6,614 nucleotides of DNA, taken from positions 1 to 6,614 of the forward strand of contig JBGOTP010000288.1 of NCBI GenBank assembly GCA_041476545.1. Reading direction: 5' to 3'. The number at the start of each line of letters is the position of its first letter. The first letter of the stretch is position 1. The notes under the pieces were generated by a model. The model was not told the DNA's origin. It ran no database searches and worked only from the letters and a program-made list of their open reading frames with translations. Position numbers and translations under genes: made by a program. Of the stretch, positions 1 through 6,406 are shown piece by piece. The DNA comes from JBGOTP01 sp041476545. GTDB lineage: Bacteria; Acidobacteriota; Vicinamibacteria; Vicinamibacterales; CAVVIG01.

Positions 1-1
1 G

Positions 2-151
2 GATCCCGCGACCATCGAGCCGGCGCTGGATCTCATCCTGGTCTCGCGCCACCTCGAACGCATCGGCGACCACGCCACCAACATCGCCGAAGACGTGATC
101 TTCATCGTGTCGGCCCGCGACGTGCGCCACCACGCCGGCGAGATGCCGTAG
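2..151 (+). CDS. phoU: PhoU phosphate-signalling regulator, C-terminal end (partial)
   Basis: This is the last 49 codons and the TAG stop of an open reading frame that enters from the left edge. The translation carries the motif ERIGDHATNIAED, the conserved metal-coordinating helix signature of the second PhoU three-helix bundle, followed by a typical short tail ending HHAGEMP. In known family members PhoU is a cytoplasmic protein that links the PstSCAB phosphate transporter to the PhoR/PhoB two-component system and restrains phosphate uptake when phosphate is plentiful. The visible part is in frame and unbroken, so it may be the end of the functional gene, but its 5' portion lies outside the window. 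A second, damaged copy of the same gene end lies at 4112-4316. The two differ at 9 bases over the shared coding stretch, 7 of them synonymous. The identification is firm; intactness of the whole gene cannot be judged. Confidence 0.88.
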   Translation, partial: DPATIEPALDLILVSRHLERIGDHATNIAEDVIFIVSARDVRHHAGEMP

Positions 152-160
152 CCGGCGCGA

Positions 161-415
161 GCGGACGGGATGGCTCGGGGCCGCACCGCGATGAACTCCC
201 GCGGAAAAACGCGCGCGCCGGCCTGGGCTGCCGATGTTCGCGTCGATTTGGCGGATTCGACCGGCGGTGTTATGAACATTCACCGTCTCGGGCAACGCGC
301 AGGCATTTGGGCGTCAATCCGGATCGACGCGACCCACTGGCCTCCGCGCACGTTTTGCTCACGCACGCTGATCGCGTGAGTTCCACGCGTCGCGGCCCCG
401 AGCCATCCCGTCCGC
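161..415. mobile_element. MITE-like element with 24-bp terminal inverted repeats
   Basis: Positions 161-184 and 392-415 are perfect 24-bp inverted repeats (GCGGACGGGATGG... against its exact reverse complement), enclosing about 207 bp. The interior (185-391) holds no convincing gene: the only + strand open frame is 69 codons with no recognisable motif or ribosome-binding site. Copy B of the surrounding repeat (4321-4345) runs directly from GCGCGAGCG into the GGGACGAGGCG stretch with no such insert, so it is a natural empty site. The 9-mer GACGGGATG also appears as a direct repeat at 164-172 and 429-437, where the uninterrupted sequence would have it once. This could be a target duplication, which would put the insert at 173-428 instead. 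The length, inverted ends and lack of coding capacity fit a non-autonomous miniature element. No family is recognised. Confidence 0.6.
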
Positions 416-427
416 CCGCTGCATGCC

Positions 428-652
428 CGACGGGATGAGGCGTCGGGGCCGATTGCGCCCCCGAACCGGTTCGACGACGCGGGAAATCACACCTTCGCGA
501 CTCGTTGGCGGCATGCGTCACCTCCGTGAGGCTCCGTGAGGTGCCGCGGACCTCGGCGCTGCGGTGCGATTTCCCATCTGTCGCGTGAGACGCGTCGCTC
601 ACACGGTTCGCGTGCACAATCGGCCCCATCGCCGGACAGCCGGGAGACGAAC
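428..652. repeat. Structured intergenic repeat, copy A
   Basis: This roughly 225-bp sequence recurs in the same orientation at 4327-4546. It contains, in order, the perfect 12-bp palindrome CGAACCGGTTCG (462-473), a long imperfect hairpin (481-575), and a second palindromic block (585-602) with GTGAG/CTCAC arms around GACGCGTC. Positions 582-615 are identical to copy B, whereas the outer end fades by about 652. It begins after the inverted-repeat element and ends about 12 bases from the stop codon of the minus-strand operon, so it lies between two convergent genes. Both strands carry open frames through it, but the substitutions between copies follow the hairpins and include indels not in multiples of three, which argues against coding. 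It may be a palindromic repeat family or a bidirectional terminator; which one is open. Confidence 0.75.
481..575. repeat. Long imperfect hairpin within repeat copy A
   Basis: The outer arms GGGAAATCACACC (481-493) and GGTGCGATTTCCC (563-575) pair with one mismatch. Inner arms GCG plus CACCTC (515-517, 519-524) pair with GAGGTG plus CGC (538-543, 545-547), with the mismatched position between them kept in both copies. The tip holds a perfect 10-bp tandem duplication, CTCCGTGAGG twice (522-541), absent from copy B and accounting for the whole 95 versus 85 bp length difference. It may terminate transcription from either side, but no T-tract is present. Confidence 0.6.
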
Positions 653-664
653 TGACTGCGGAAT

Positions 665-2356
665 CTACTTCAGTATGAGGTCGATTGATGTGACTTCGCC
701 ATCGCCCAGCGTGAAGGGTGTTGCGGCGCTCGCGAGTGGTTCGAGGAAATCCGGATCGGCGGAGGCTTCAGGATCGGCCCAATCGAGCGCGATCGCGTAA
801 TACTCACCAGCGGGAAGGCCGTTGATGACAAACTTTGCCGCGGCGTCCGGCCGCCCTGTCGCGAAATAGCGTGTCATCCCTTTTCGCCTTGCCGGATCAC
901 GCGCAAAGACGACGACCGTATAGTCGTCTACGACGGTGCTGCCCACTCCGCGCACCATCCCGGAAATCTCGGATGGATGGGTCGTGAGCTCGATCTCGAT
1001 GCCGGATACGTCTCCGCTTTCGGGAAAGTTGATCCCGATGTCGCTCACATCGGTGCCGTTCACACGAATCGACTTCAGATACCAGCCACGTGGAAGTGTG
1101 AAAAATCTCAGCGTTGCTCTTCCGGGCGCACTGGTCACTGAGAACGTGAGATCCGACTGCACTCTCACGAGCACCCCTCCACCGGAGGCTCTTGGCTGAT
1201 ACGGCAGCGACTCGGCCAAGTCTACGACTTCGATGGACAACGGGCCGAGTGTCGAGGACGTGGCCCCGGATAAGACAATGTGTCCCGAACCGGTGGGCAT
1301 TTTGATTGCGACAAGATGCAGCCCGTCGACATCCTCTCCGTTGACGATGCTGACCTTTCCAATGGCGGACAGGGGCATGCTGTCAGATCCCGACGACGTG
1401 CCGGCGACACGAATCTCGTAGTCGCCCGGCGTGAAACCGCTCATTTGGAACTTTCCGGCGGCGTCGGGGCGTGGAATGTTGAACGGAAGAAGAACTCCCG
1501 CCCCCATTTGCCTGACGATCAACCTGGGATTCGTCAACGCGCGACCGTCGGAATCGGTGACCACCGCACTGATCGTGGACATGCGCATGGGCGACAGCGC
1601 GAGATTGATGTTGGAGGTAACCTCGCCGAGCTTCACGTTCACTCGCTGCGCGTCAGCCAGATTCGTCGTTCCCGGGTAGTACGTGGGAGCGTAGCTGGCG
1701 CCCGCGCTCTCTATGTTCGCCCCGCTAATCGCCGGTACTGCGGCAACGTAAAACGAGCCTGGCGCAAGGCCGAAGATCCTGAACTCCCCGAGGTCATCGG
1801 TAAATTGAATGGCTGTCTGGGTGTCGCCTGCGAGCGCGAGTGTCCGCCGGCCCTGGCTATAGCTCGTCGCGAGCGCACGCACGCCCACTCCAGCCACAGG
1901 ATCGCCGCGATCATCGCGAACCATGCCGGCAATTGCGGCGCCGCGCGGCAAGTGGAAGTCGACGTGCTCGACCGTCTGACCGTCGTCGAGCACCAATGGT
2001 TTCTCACCCTGGTTCGGACGCGTCTGACCGAAATTGAGCGTGAGATAGCCCTCCGATCGGGCGACCAGACGGTATCGACCGGCAACAACGTCCTGGATTT
2101 CGTATCGCCCTGCGCCATCCGTCAGCCCACCCTGATAGGCGCGGGCGGTCGCATAGAGTGACACCACCACTGCGCGCAGTGGACGTCCGGTCTGGGCGTC
2201 GGTGACCTGTCCTCGGATCACCGACGTGCCACCGGGTCTGGCCGGATCGCGCTGCGGAGCTGTGTCTTGAGGCGGTGCGGCGCCTCGCGTCGGTTGCTGG
2301 GCATGCAGGAGGGCATGCGCCAGGACAAGGACGATGAGCGTCGATCGTTTCCACAT
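665..2356 (-). CDS. Secreted multi-domain carboxypeptidase-regulatory-like protein (downstream paralog)
   Basis: This 563-residue protein begins with an export signal: positive WKR, a hydrophobic stretch at residues 6-17, and a likely signal-peptidase site after HA at residue 19. A Pro/Gln-rich linker follows to about 45. It then shows repeated transthyretin-like beta-sandwich units: about 46-136 (VIRGQVTDAQTGRPLRAVVV), 139-253 (AIAGMVRDDRGDPVAGVGVR) and 258-350 (ISAVVTDSDGRALTNPRLIV), a less typical segment around 355-457, and a C-terminal unit at 462-563. The first units match the carboxypeptidase regulatory-like type (CarboxypepD_reg). There is no peptidase domain, no TonB plug or barrel and no membrane anchor, so a periplasmic or extracellular binding or structural role is inferred; the ligand is unknown. 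It starts 2 nt after the stop of its upstream paralog and lacks a strong ribosome-binding site of its own, which suggests translational coupling. The two share many motifs, for example YFATxRPD, PGDYEIR and YAPT(F/Y)(F/Y)PG. Confidence 0.85.
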   Translation of the reverse strand: MWKRSTLIVLVLAHALLHAQQPTRGAAPPQDTAPQRDPARPGGTSVIRGQVTDAQTGRPLRAVVVSLYATARAYQGGLTDGAGRYEIQDVVAGRYRLVARSEGYLTLNFGQTRPNQGEKPLVLDDGQTVEHVDFHLPRGAAIAGMVRDDRGDPVAGVGVRALATSYSQGRRTLALAGDTQTAIQFTDDLGEFRIFGLAPGSFYVAAVPAISGANIESAGASYAPTYYPGTTNLADAQRVNVKLGEVTSNINLALSPMRMSTISAVVTDSDGRALTNPRLIVRQMGAGVLLPFNIPRPDAAGKFQMSGFTPGDYEIRVAGTSSGSDSMPLSAIGKVSIVNGEDVDGLHLVAIKMPTGSGHIVLSGATSSTLGPLSIEVVDLAESLPYQPRASGGGVLVRVQSDLTFSVTSAPGRATLRFFTLPRGWYLKSIRVNGTDVSDIGINFPESGDVSGIEIELTTHPSEISGMVRGVGSTVVDDYTVVVFARDPARRKGMTRYFATGRPDAAAKFVINGLPAGEYYAIALDWADPEASADPDFLEPLASAATPFTLGDGEVTSIDLILK

Positions 2357-2358
2357 GG

Positions 2359-4038
2359 CTACGGCACGACCTTCACGCCGACTGATTTCGATTCCCCCTC
2401 GCGCAAGGAGATAGACGTCGCGTCACTTCGCAGATGATCGAGAAGGCTCGGATCTTGAGCAGTGCCTGGGTCGAGGTAGTCGAAGGCGATCACATGGTAG
2501 TCACCCGGCGCGAGCCCACTCACGCTGAATCGGCCGTTCTGGTCCGGTCTGGCTGTGGCGAAATATCGAGAGTCGCCGTAATGCGCCGGCTCGTGTGGAA
2601 ATACGATGATTGAATAGTCGTTCAGGAGATCGCCTTTGGCATTTCGCGCAGTGCCGGTGATGTCCGTGATCCGGTCCGTGATCTCGACCTCGATCTCGCT
2701 CACGCGTTCTCCGTTGCTCGCGAACTCGATGCCGCTGTCGGTTACATCCTCCCTCTTCAGCCGAACAGCCTTCAGTGCCCACCCTTTTGGCAAGGTTGGC
2801 CGGATGAGCATCCGTCCCGGCGCCGTATTCACAGTAAAGGTCATGTCGGCCGACACCGTCGCAGCCGGCGTCGAGAGTGGTGGTGTGTCGGCGGGGTCGA
2901 CGTTGATGGCAGCGACTCGAATGGGCCCGCTCGGTGCTGAGGCGGATGCCAGTGGATCGATGGTGATCCGGCCTGTTGCGGTTGGCCAGGGCTGCAGGGG
3001 CAAATTGAAGGTGAGATTCTCTCCGTCGAGCGTGATCCGTTTAATCAGACCTTGCCACACAACGGGGACAGCCGCCGTAGAACTCGTGAGCGGCATGAGC
3101 CGTATTTCGTAGTCGCCTGGGGACAATCCCGATGCGCGGAAGTTGCTGTGGACGCCGTCGCCGCTCATCACCATCGTTGTGAACCGCGAAATCGGATCGC
3201 CGATCCGCCGAATCATCGGTTCGGTTGCAGGAAACCCAGCGGGCCGGCCGTCGGTCATGGTCACAGCGCCGCCGATCGATCCCACTCGCTTTGCATCGAG
3301 CACGAAATCGATCGCTCCCGTCGTCTGTCCTTGTTTCACGGCCACTAGTATGGCACTGGCAGCGTCGGGGCTGCCTGGGAAGAACGTCGGAGCGTACCCC
3401 GTTCCGGTTTGGATGGTCCAGTCAGGCGAAGCGAGAATCGCCTTTGCGGCGGAGACGACGAATGTTCCGGGAGAGAGCCCAAACACCCGGTATTCGCCCA
3501 CGTCGTTCGCTCGCGCCGTTCCCGTCGAGATCAGTCGCCGAATCCCGCGAACGAATTGCGGCTTCAAGACCGTGACCGTGGCGCCAATCAACGGCTGCCC
3601 CGTGTCGTCGAGCACCGTGCCCGCAATGGCTCCGCCCTTCGGCAGCCGGAGATCTACGTTCTCGATGGTCTGCGTGTCGCCGAGCACAATCGGCTTTCCC
3701 GCTTCGAACGCGCGTGTCTGCCCGTAGGACAGCTCGACGTAGCTCGATCGGGAGGCGGTCACCGTATAACGCCCGCTCGACAGGTTCTTGAACTCGTAGG
3801 CACCATCCAGATCGGTCATCGTTGCGCGCGGCGCCGTCAGCTCGGCGGCTGAGATCTGCACGCGTGCACTCCGGAGGGGGCGACCGGTATCAAGCGCGAG
3901 GACGTGCCCACGGATCGTTCCACCGGATGTTTGACGTCCCGCGGCGGGAGCGGCCTGAGGGGAGCGCGGTGGCGTCTGAGCCGCCGCGATGGCGGGCCAT
4001 GCGATCACAATCGCGATTCGTAACACGCGATACCGCAT
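2359..4038 (-). CDS. Secreted multi-domain carboxypeptidase-regulatory-like protein (upstream paralog)
   Basis: This 559-residue protein is the first gene of a two-gene operon. It has an N-terminal signal sequence: arginines at residues 2, 4 and 7, a hydrophobic core at about 8-19, and a probable cleavage site after AAA at residue 20. The mature part shows successive transthyretin-like units at about 41-134 (TIRGHVLALDTGRPLRSARV), 137-248 (AIAGTVLDDTGQPLIGATV) and 253-345, a central region around 352-450, and a C-terminal unit at about 457-559 containing DYSIIVF and GLAPGDYHVIAFDYLDP. It aligns along its full length with the neighbour at 665-2356, so the pair arose by tandem duplication. No catalytic zinc-peptidase motif or outer-membrane barrel is present; function is unknown and a role in envelope or extracellular binding is inferred. 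The ATG at 4036-4038 is preceded by GAGGTG at 5 nt spacing, which supports this start. Confidence 0.87.
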   Translation of the reverse strand: MRYRVLRIAIVIAWPAIAAAQTPPRSPQAAPAAGRQTSGGTIRGHVLALDTGRPLRSARVQISAAELTAPRATMTDLDGAYEFKNLSSGRYTVTASRSSYVELSYGQTRAFEAGKPIVLGDTQTIENVDLRLPKGGAIAGTVLDDTGQPLIGATVTVLKPQFVRGIRRLISTGTARANDVGEYRVFGLSPGTFVVSAAKAILASPDWTIQTGTGYAPTFFPGSPDAASAILVAVKQGQTTGAIDFVLDAKRVGSIGGAVTMTDGRPAGFPATEPMIRRIGDPISRFTTMVMSGDGVHSNFRASGLSPGDYEIRLMPLTSSTAAVPVVWQGLIKRITLDGENLTFNLPLQPWPTATGRITIDPLASASAPSGPIRVAAINVDPADTPPLSTPAATVSADMTFTVNTAPGRMLIRPTLPKGWALKAVRLKREDVTDSGIEFASNGERVSEIEVEITDRITDITGTARNAKGDLLNDYSIIVFPHEPAHYGDSRYFATARPDQNGRFSVSGLAPGDYHVIAFDYLDPGTAQDPSLLDHLRSDATSISLREGESKSVGVKVVP

Positions 4039-4043
4039 GATGC

Positions 4044-4049
4044 ACCTCG
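4044..4049 (-). promoter_or_regulatory. Ribosome-binding site of the secreted-protein operon
   Basis: On the minus strand this reads GAGGTG, 5 nt before the ATG at 4036-4038. It is the only good Shine-Dalgarno match in the operon and fixes the start of the first gene. The second gene has no comparable site. Confidence 0.6.
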
Positions 4050-4086
4050 CGAGAATCGGATCCGCCGGGCTTGGTCGTGCTGGTCA

Positions 4087-4115
4087 ATGATACACGCTCG
4101 CCACGAGCGGGTCAC
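4087..4115 (-). promoter_or_regulatory. Candidate sigma-70-type promoter of the secreted-protein operon
   Basis: On the minus strand, GTGACC (4110-4115, 4 of 6 to TTGACA) and TATCAT (4087-4092, 5 of 6 to TATAAT) are separated by exactly 17 nt. Transcription would start near 4080, giving a leader of about 40 nt. The -35 box overlaps the first bases of the broken phoU copy, so the promoter straddles the junction. It is a motif match only. Confidence 0.35.
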
Positions 4116-4316
4116 TCGACGCGCTCAAGACACAGATCTTCCGGGAACTCCTCACCTACATGCTGCAGGATCCCACGACCATCGAGCCGGCGCTGGACCT
4201 CATCCTGGTCTCGCGCCACCTGGAACGCATCGGCGACCACGCCACCAACATCCGAGGACGTCATCTTCATCGTCTCCGCCCGCGACGTCCGCCACCACGC
4301 CGACGAGATGCCGTAG
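4112..4316 (+). pseudogene. phoU: Truncated and frameshifted copy of the phoU 3' end
   Basis: From 4112 the + strand reads SLDALKTQIFRELLTYMLQD and continues through TIEPALDLILVSRHLERIGDHATNI, which is the second PhoU helix bundle. Recognisable PhoU sequence stops abruptly upstream of 4112, where a TGA in this frame lies at 4088-4090. Compared with 2-151, two bases (GC) are missing after 4252, which shifts the frame; the true ending SEDVIFIVSARDVRHHADEMP then continues in another frame to the TAG at 4314-4316. Excluding the deletion, 9 substitutions separate the copies, 7 at synonymous third positions, so this copy evolved as a working gene before it was cut and frameshifted. It cannot make a functional PhoU. 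The 2-nt loss could in principle be a sequencing error, but the 5' truncation stands regardless. Confidence 0.85.
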
Positions 4317-4326
4317 CCGGCGCGAG

Positions 4327-4546
4327 CGACCGGGACGAGGCGTCGGCCGATTGCGCCCCCGAACCGGTTCGACGACGCGGGAAATCACACCTTCGCGATC
4401 TGTTGGCGAAATGCGCCAACTCCGTGAGTTGACGCGGACTTCGGCGCTGCGGTGCGATTTCCCAACTGCCGCGTGAGACGCGTCGCTCACACGGTTCGCG
4501 TGCGCCATCAGCTCCATCGCCGGACCGTCCTGAGGACGAGCTGGCG
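4327..4546. repeat. Structured intergenic repeat, copy B
   Basis: This is the second copy of the repeat at 428-652, in the same orientation and again directly after a phoU end. It keeps the CGAACCGGTTCG palindrome (4360-4371), the long hairpin (4379-4463) and the GTGAG/CTCAC palindromic block (4473-4490). It lacks the 255-bp inverted-repeat insertion and the loop duplication of copy A, so it probably resembles the ancestral form. Similarity fades near 4546. A long minus-strand open frame crosses it, but it also runs antisense through the phoU remnant and is best regarded as a chance frame in GC-rich DNA. Confidence 0.75.
4379..4463. repeat. Long imperfect hairpin within repeat copy B
   Basis: The outer arms are GGGAAATCACACC (4379-4391) and GGTGCGATTTCCC (4451-4463). 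Inner pairs are GGCGAAAT with ACTTCGGC (4405-4412, 4438-4445), GCG with CGC (4413-4415, 4433-4435), and CAACTC with GAGTTG (4417-4422, 4426-4431) around a CGT loop. The third pair of the tip stem is A-T here and C-G in copy A, a compensatory change that supports a maintained fold. Confidence 0.65.
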
Positions 4547-5007
4547 AAACGACTTGGAGCGGTGGTGCCACACCGCGTCCGTGCTGCTCTTCCCGCGACG
4601 CTTGCGGTCGGACGGTTAGGCGGTGTCTCGTGGTGCTCGACACGCCGACCTGCTGAGCGAACCGACCTCGCCGCGAAGCCGGAAGTTGGCCGAAGCGAGT
4701 CTTCCGGGGCGACTCGGGCGTACGCGATCCGGCCGATGAAACCAGCTCCGGCGGTGTGTGCGCGATCGTGTGCCGCTCGAACAGGCTGGTAGTCGCCCAC
4801 GGCCGCGGCAGGAGAGTGAGCGAGAGGACAACTTCCCGGGTCGCGAAGGGGAGGCGTGGCGAGCACCGCGAGATGCCGCCGTGCGCAAACCTGCCGACCG
4901 GTTGGCGGTGAGGTAATCCCGGCGGACAACACGGAGGCGATCGACTCAGACTGACCGAGTACCCGGCCGTTTGTATCCAGACGATAGAACGGAAATAATG
5001 AAGCCGC
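4547..5007. other. Gene-free leader upstream of gltA
   Basis: I see no convincing gene, RNA gene or mobile element in this roughly 460-bp stretch. The open frames through it on both strands have no recognisable motif and arginine/serine-rich compositions typical of shadow frames in GC-rich DNA. A weak promoter-like pair for gltA, CTGACC (4951-4956) and TATCCA (4974-4979) with 17-nt spacing, is the best candidate, but the -10 matches only 3 of 6. The sequence could be a decayed gene or recombination debris next to repeat B. Confidence 0.4.
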
Positions 5008-6300
5008 ATGGCTGACACGCTGACCGTTACCGACAACCGCACCGGGAAGACCTACGAACTGCCGATTCAGGACGGCACCATTCGCGGCATCGACCTCAGA
5101 CAGATCAAGGCCGGCCCCAACGACTTCGGCCTGATGACCTACGACCCGGCTTTCCTGAATACGGCGAACTGCCGCAGCTCTATTACTTACATTGACGGCG
5201 ATAAAGGCATCCTGCTCTATCGCGGCTATCCGATCGAGGAGCTGGCCGAGCACAGCGACTACCTCGAGACCGCCTACCTGCTGCTCTTCGGCGAGCTGCC
5301 GACCGCCGCCGAGCGGCAGGCCTGGACGCGCGAAATCACCCAGCACACGATGCTCCACGAGAACGTCAAGACGTTCATGCAGGGGTTTCAGTACGACGCC
5401 CATCCGATGGGCATCTTCCTGAGCACGGTGGGCGCGCTGTCGACCTTCAATCGCGACGCCAAGCAGATCTTCGACAAGAAAGCGCGGACGCTCCAGATTC
5501 GCCGGCTGATCGCCAAAGTGCCGACGATTGCGTCCTACGCGTATCGCCACAGCATCGGCCGCCCCTACAACCAGCCCGACAACGACCTGAGCTTCGCGGG
5601 GAACTTCCTGAACATGCTGTTCAAGATGACCGAGCTCAAGTACCAGCCGAATCCGGTGCTCGTGCGGGCCCTCGACGTACTGTTTATTCTCCACGCCGAT
5701 CACGAGCAGAACTGCAGCACCTCGACCATGCGCAACATCGGCAGTTCTCAGGTCGATCCGTACTCGGCCCTGGCTGGAGCGGCGGCAGCGCTCTACGGGC
5801 CGCTGCACGGCGGCGCCAACGAGGCCGTGCTGCGGATGTTGACCGAAATCGGCTCGGTATCGCACGTGCCGGAGTTCATCAAGAAGGTGAAGTCGGGCGA
5901 AGGCCACAGCCGCCTGATGGGATTCGGCCACCGGGTGTACAAGTCGTACGACCCGCGCGCCAAGGTCATCAAGAAAATCGCCGATCTCGTGTTCGCGGTC
6001 ACGGGCAAAAACCCCCTGCTCGACATCGCCCTGGAGCTCGAACGCATCGCCCTCGAAGACGACTACTTCGTCGGCCGGAAGCTCTATCCCAACGTGGACT
6101 TCTATTCGGGACTCATCTATCAGGCGATGGGATTTCCGACCGAAATGTTCCCGGTGCTCTTCGCGATTCCGCGGACGGTTGGCTGGCTGGCGCAGTGGGA
6201 AGAAATGTTGCTCGACCCCGACCAGAAGATCGCCAGGCCCCGGCAGATCTACACGGGCGCCGAGGCCCGGCCCTATGTGTCGCGCGAGGAACGGGGATAG
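5008..6300 (+). CDS. gltA: Citrate synthase (type II, hexameric-type)
   Basis: Citrate synthase condenses oxaloacetate and acetyl-CoA into citrate and CoA, the entry step of the TCA cycle in the cytoplasm. The 430-residue product has the usual length of the bacterial GltA form and its hallmarks: the N-terminal beta-rich extension with ITYIDGDKGILLYRGYPIEEL (59-79), LHADHEQNCSTSTMR (228-242), the catalytic histidine in GPLHGGANEA (His267), the second catalytic histidine in GFGHRVYKSYDPRA (His308), the catalytic aspartate in PNVDFYSG (Asp364), and the C-terminal ARPRQIYTG (409-417). All three catalytic residues are present and the frame is intact. The ATG at 5008 gives the expected N-terminus; a modest GAAG lies 4 nt upstream. 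The gene appears monocistronic: a gene-free stretch lies upstream and a transposase remnant downstream. A five-codon out-of-frame ATG reading (4998-5015) overlaps the start and is probably incidental. No clear terminator hairpin with a T-tract follows. Confidence 0.97.
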   Translation: MADTLTVTDNRTGKTYELPIQDGTIRGIDLRQIKAGPNDFGLMTYDPAFLNTANCRSSITYIDGDKGILLYRGYPIEELAEHSDYLETAYLLLFGELPTAAERQAWTREITQHTMLHENVKTFMQGFQYDAHPMGIFLSTVGALSTFNRDAKQIFDKKARTLQIRRLIAKVPTIASYAYRHSIGRPYNQPDNDLSFAGNFLNMLFKMTELKYQPNPVLVRALDVLFILHADHEQNCSTSTMRNIGSSQVDPYSALAGAAAALYGPLHGGANEAVLRMLTEIGSVSHVPEFIKKVKSGEGHSRLMGFGHRVYKSYDPRAKVIKKIADLVFAVTGKNPLLDIALELERIALEDDYFVGRKLYPNVDFYSGLIYQAMGFPTEMFPVLFAIPRTVGWLAQWEEMLLDPDQKIARPRQIYTGAEARPYVSREERG

Positions 6301-6310
6301 CGAGGGGTTG

Positions 6311-6348
6311 AATCGGGCAATGGGGATTGGGCAATCGGGTAATCGGGT
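6311..6348. repeat. Short octamer repeat AATCGGGY
   Basis: The octamer AATCGGG(T/C) occurs at 6311-6318 and as a perfect tandem pair at 6333-6348, with a degenerate stretch (CAATGGGGATTGGG) between. It sits just after the gltA stop and just before the transposase remnant. It looks like a small expandable intergenic microsatellite; no function is evident. Confidence 0.5.
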
Positions 6349-6406
6349 AACACTACTTTGTCAGATTCACTTGTACAAATCCGGCGGATTCCGTATCCTC
6401 TGACGG

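Noticed and set aside
1..6. Window begins exactly at GGATCC, suggesting a cloning-site boundary
   Set aside because: The same GGATCC occurs naturally at the equivalent place in the second phoU copy (4168-4173), so it is genuine phoU sequence; the edge may still reflect an assembly break at the repeat.
170..379. A 69-codon + strand open frame inside the inverted-repeat element
   Set aside because: It starts within the left inverted repeat, lacks a ribosome-binding site, and has no recognisable motif or transposase-like residues.
270..629. A possible conserved small protein encoded on the minus strand of the structured repeat, since both copies show a similar translated stretch
   Set aside because: The similarity simply follows nucleotide identity; indels not in multiples of three and pairing-conserving changes between the copies fit a folded nucleic acid better than a protein.
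1280..2161. A 293-codon + strand open frame opposite the secreted-protein gene
   Set aside because: It is the antisense shadow of a convincing signal-peptide-bearing protein whose domains match a paralog next door; the antisense translation has no recognisable features.
4615..4621. GTTAGGC, matching the integron attC core-site consensus GTTRRRY
   Set aside because: No matching inverse core site (RYYYAAC) at a suitable distance, no attC-like fold around it, and no integrase or cassette array in the window.
4200..5931. Long minus-strand open frames of 280 and 554 codons overlapping repeat B, the gltA leader and gltA itself
   Set aside because: They run antisense through gltA and the phoU remnant, have low-complexity Arg/Ser/Val-rich translations with no recognisable motif, and are expected by chance opposite GC-rich genes.
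6378..6390. Small perfect hairpin AATCC-GGC-GGATT after gltA as a terminator
   Set aside because: The stem is only 5 bp, no T-tract follows on the + strand, and it may belong to the left end of the insertion sequence.
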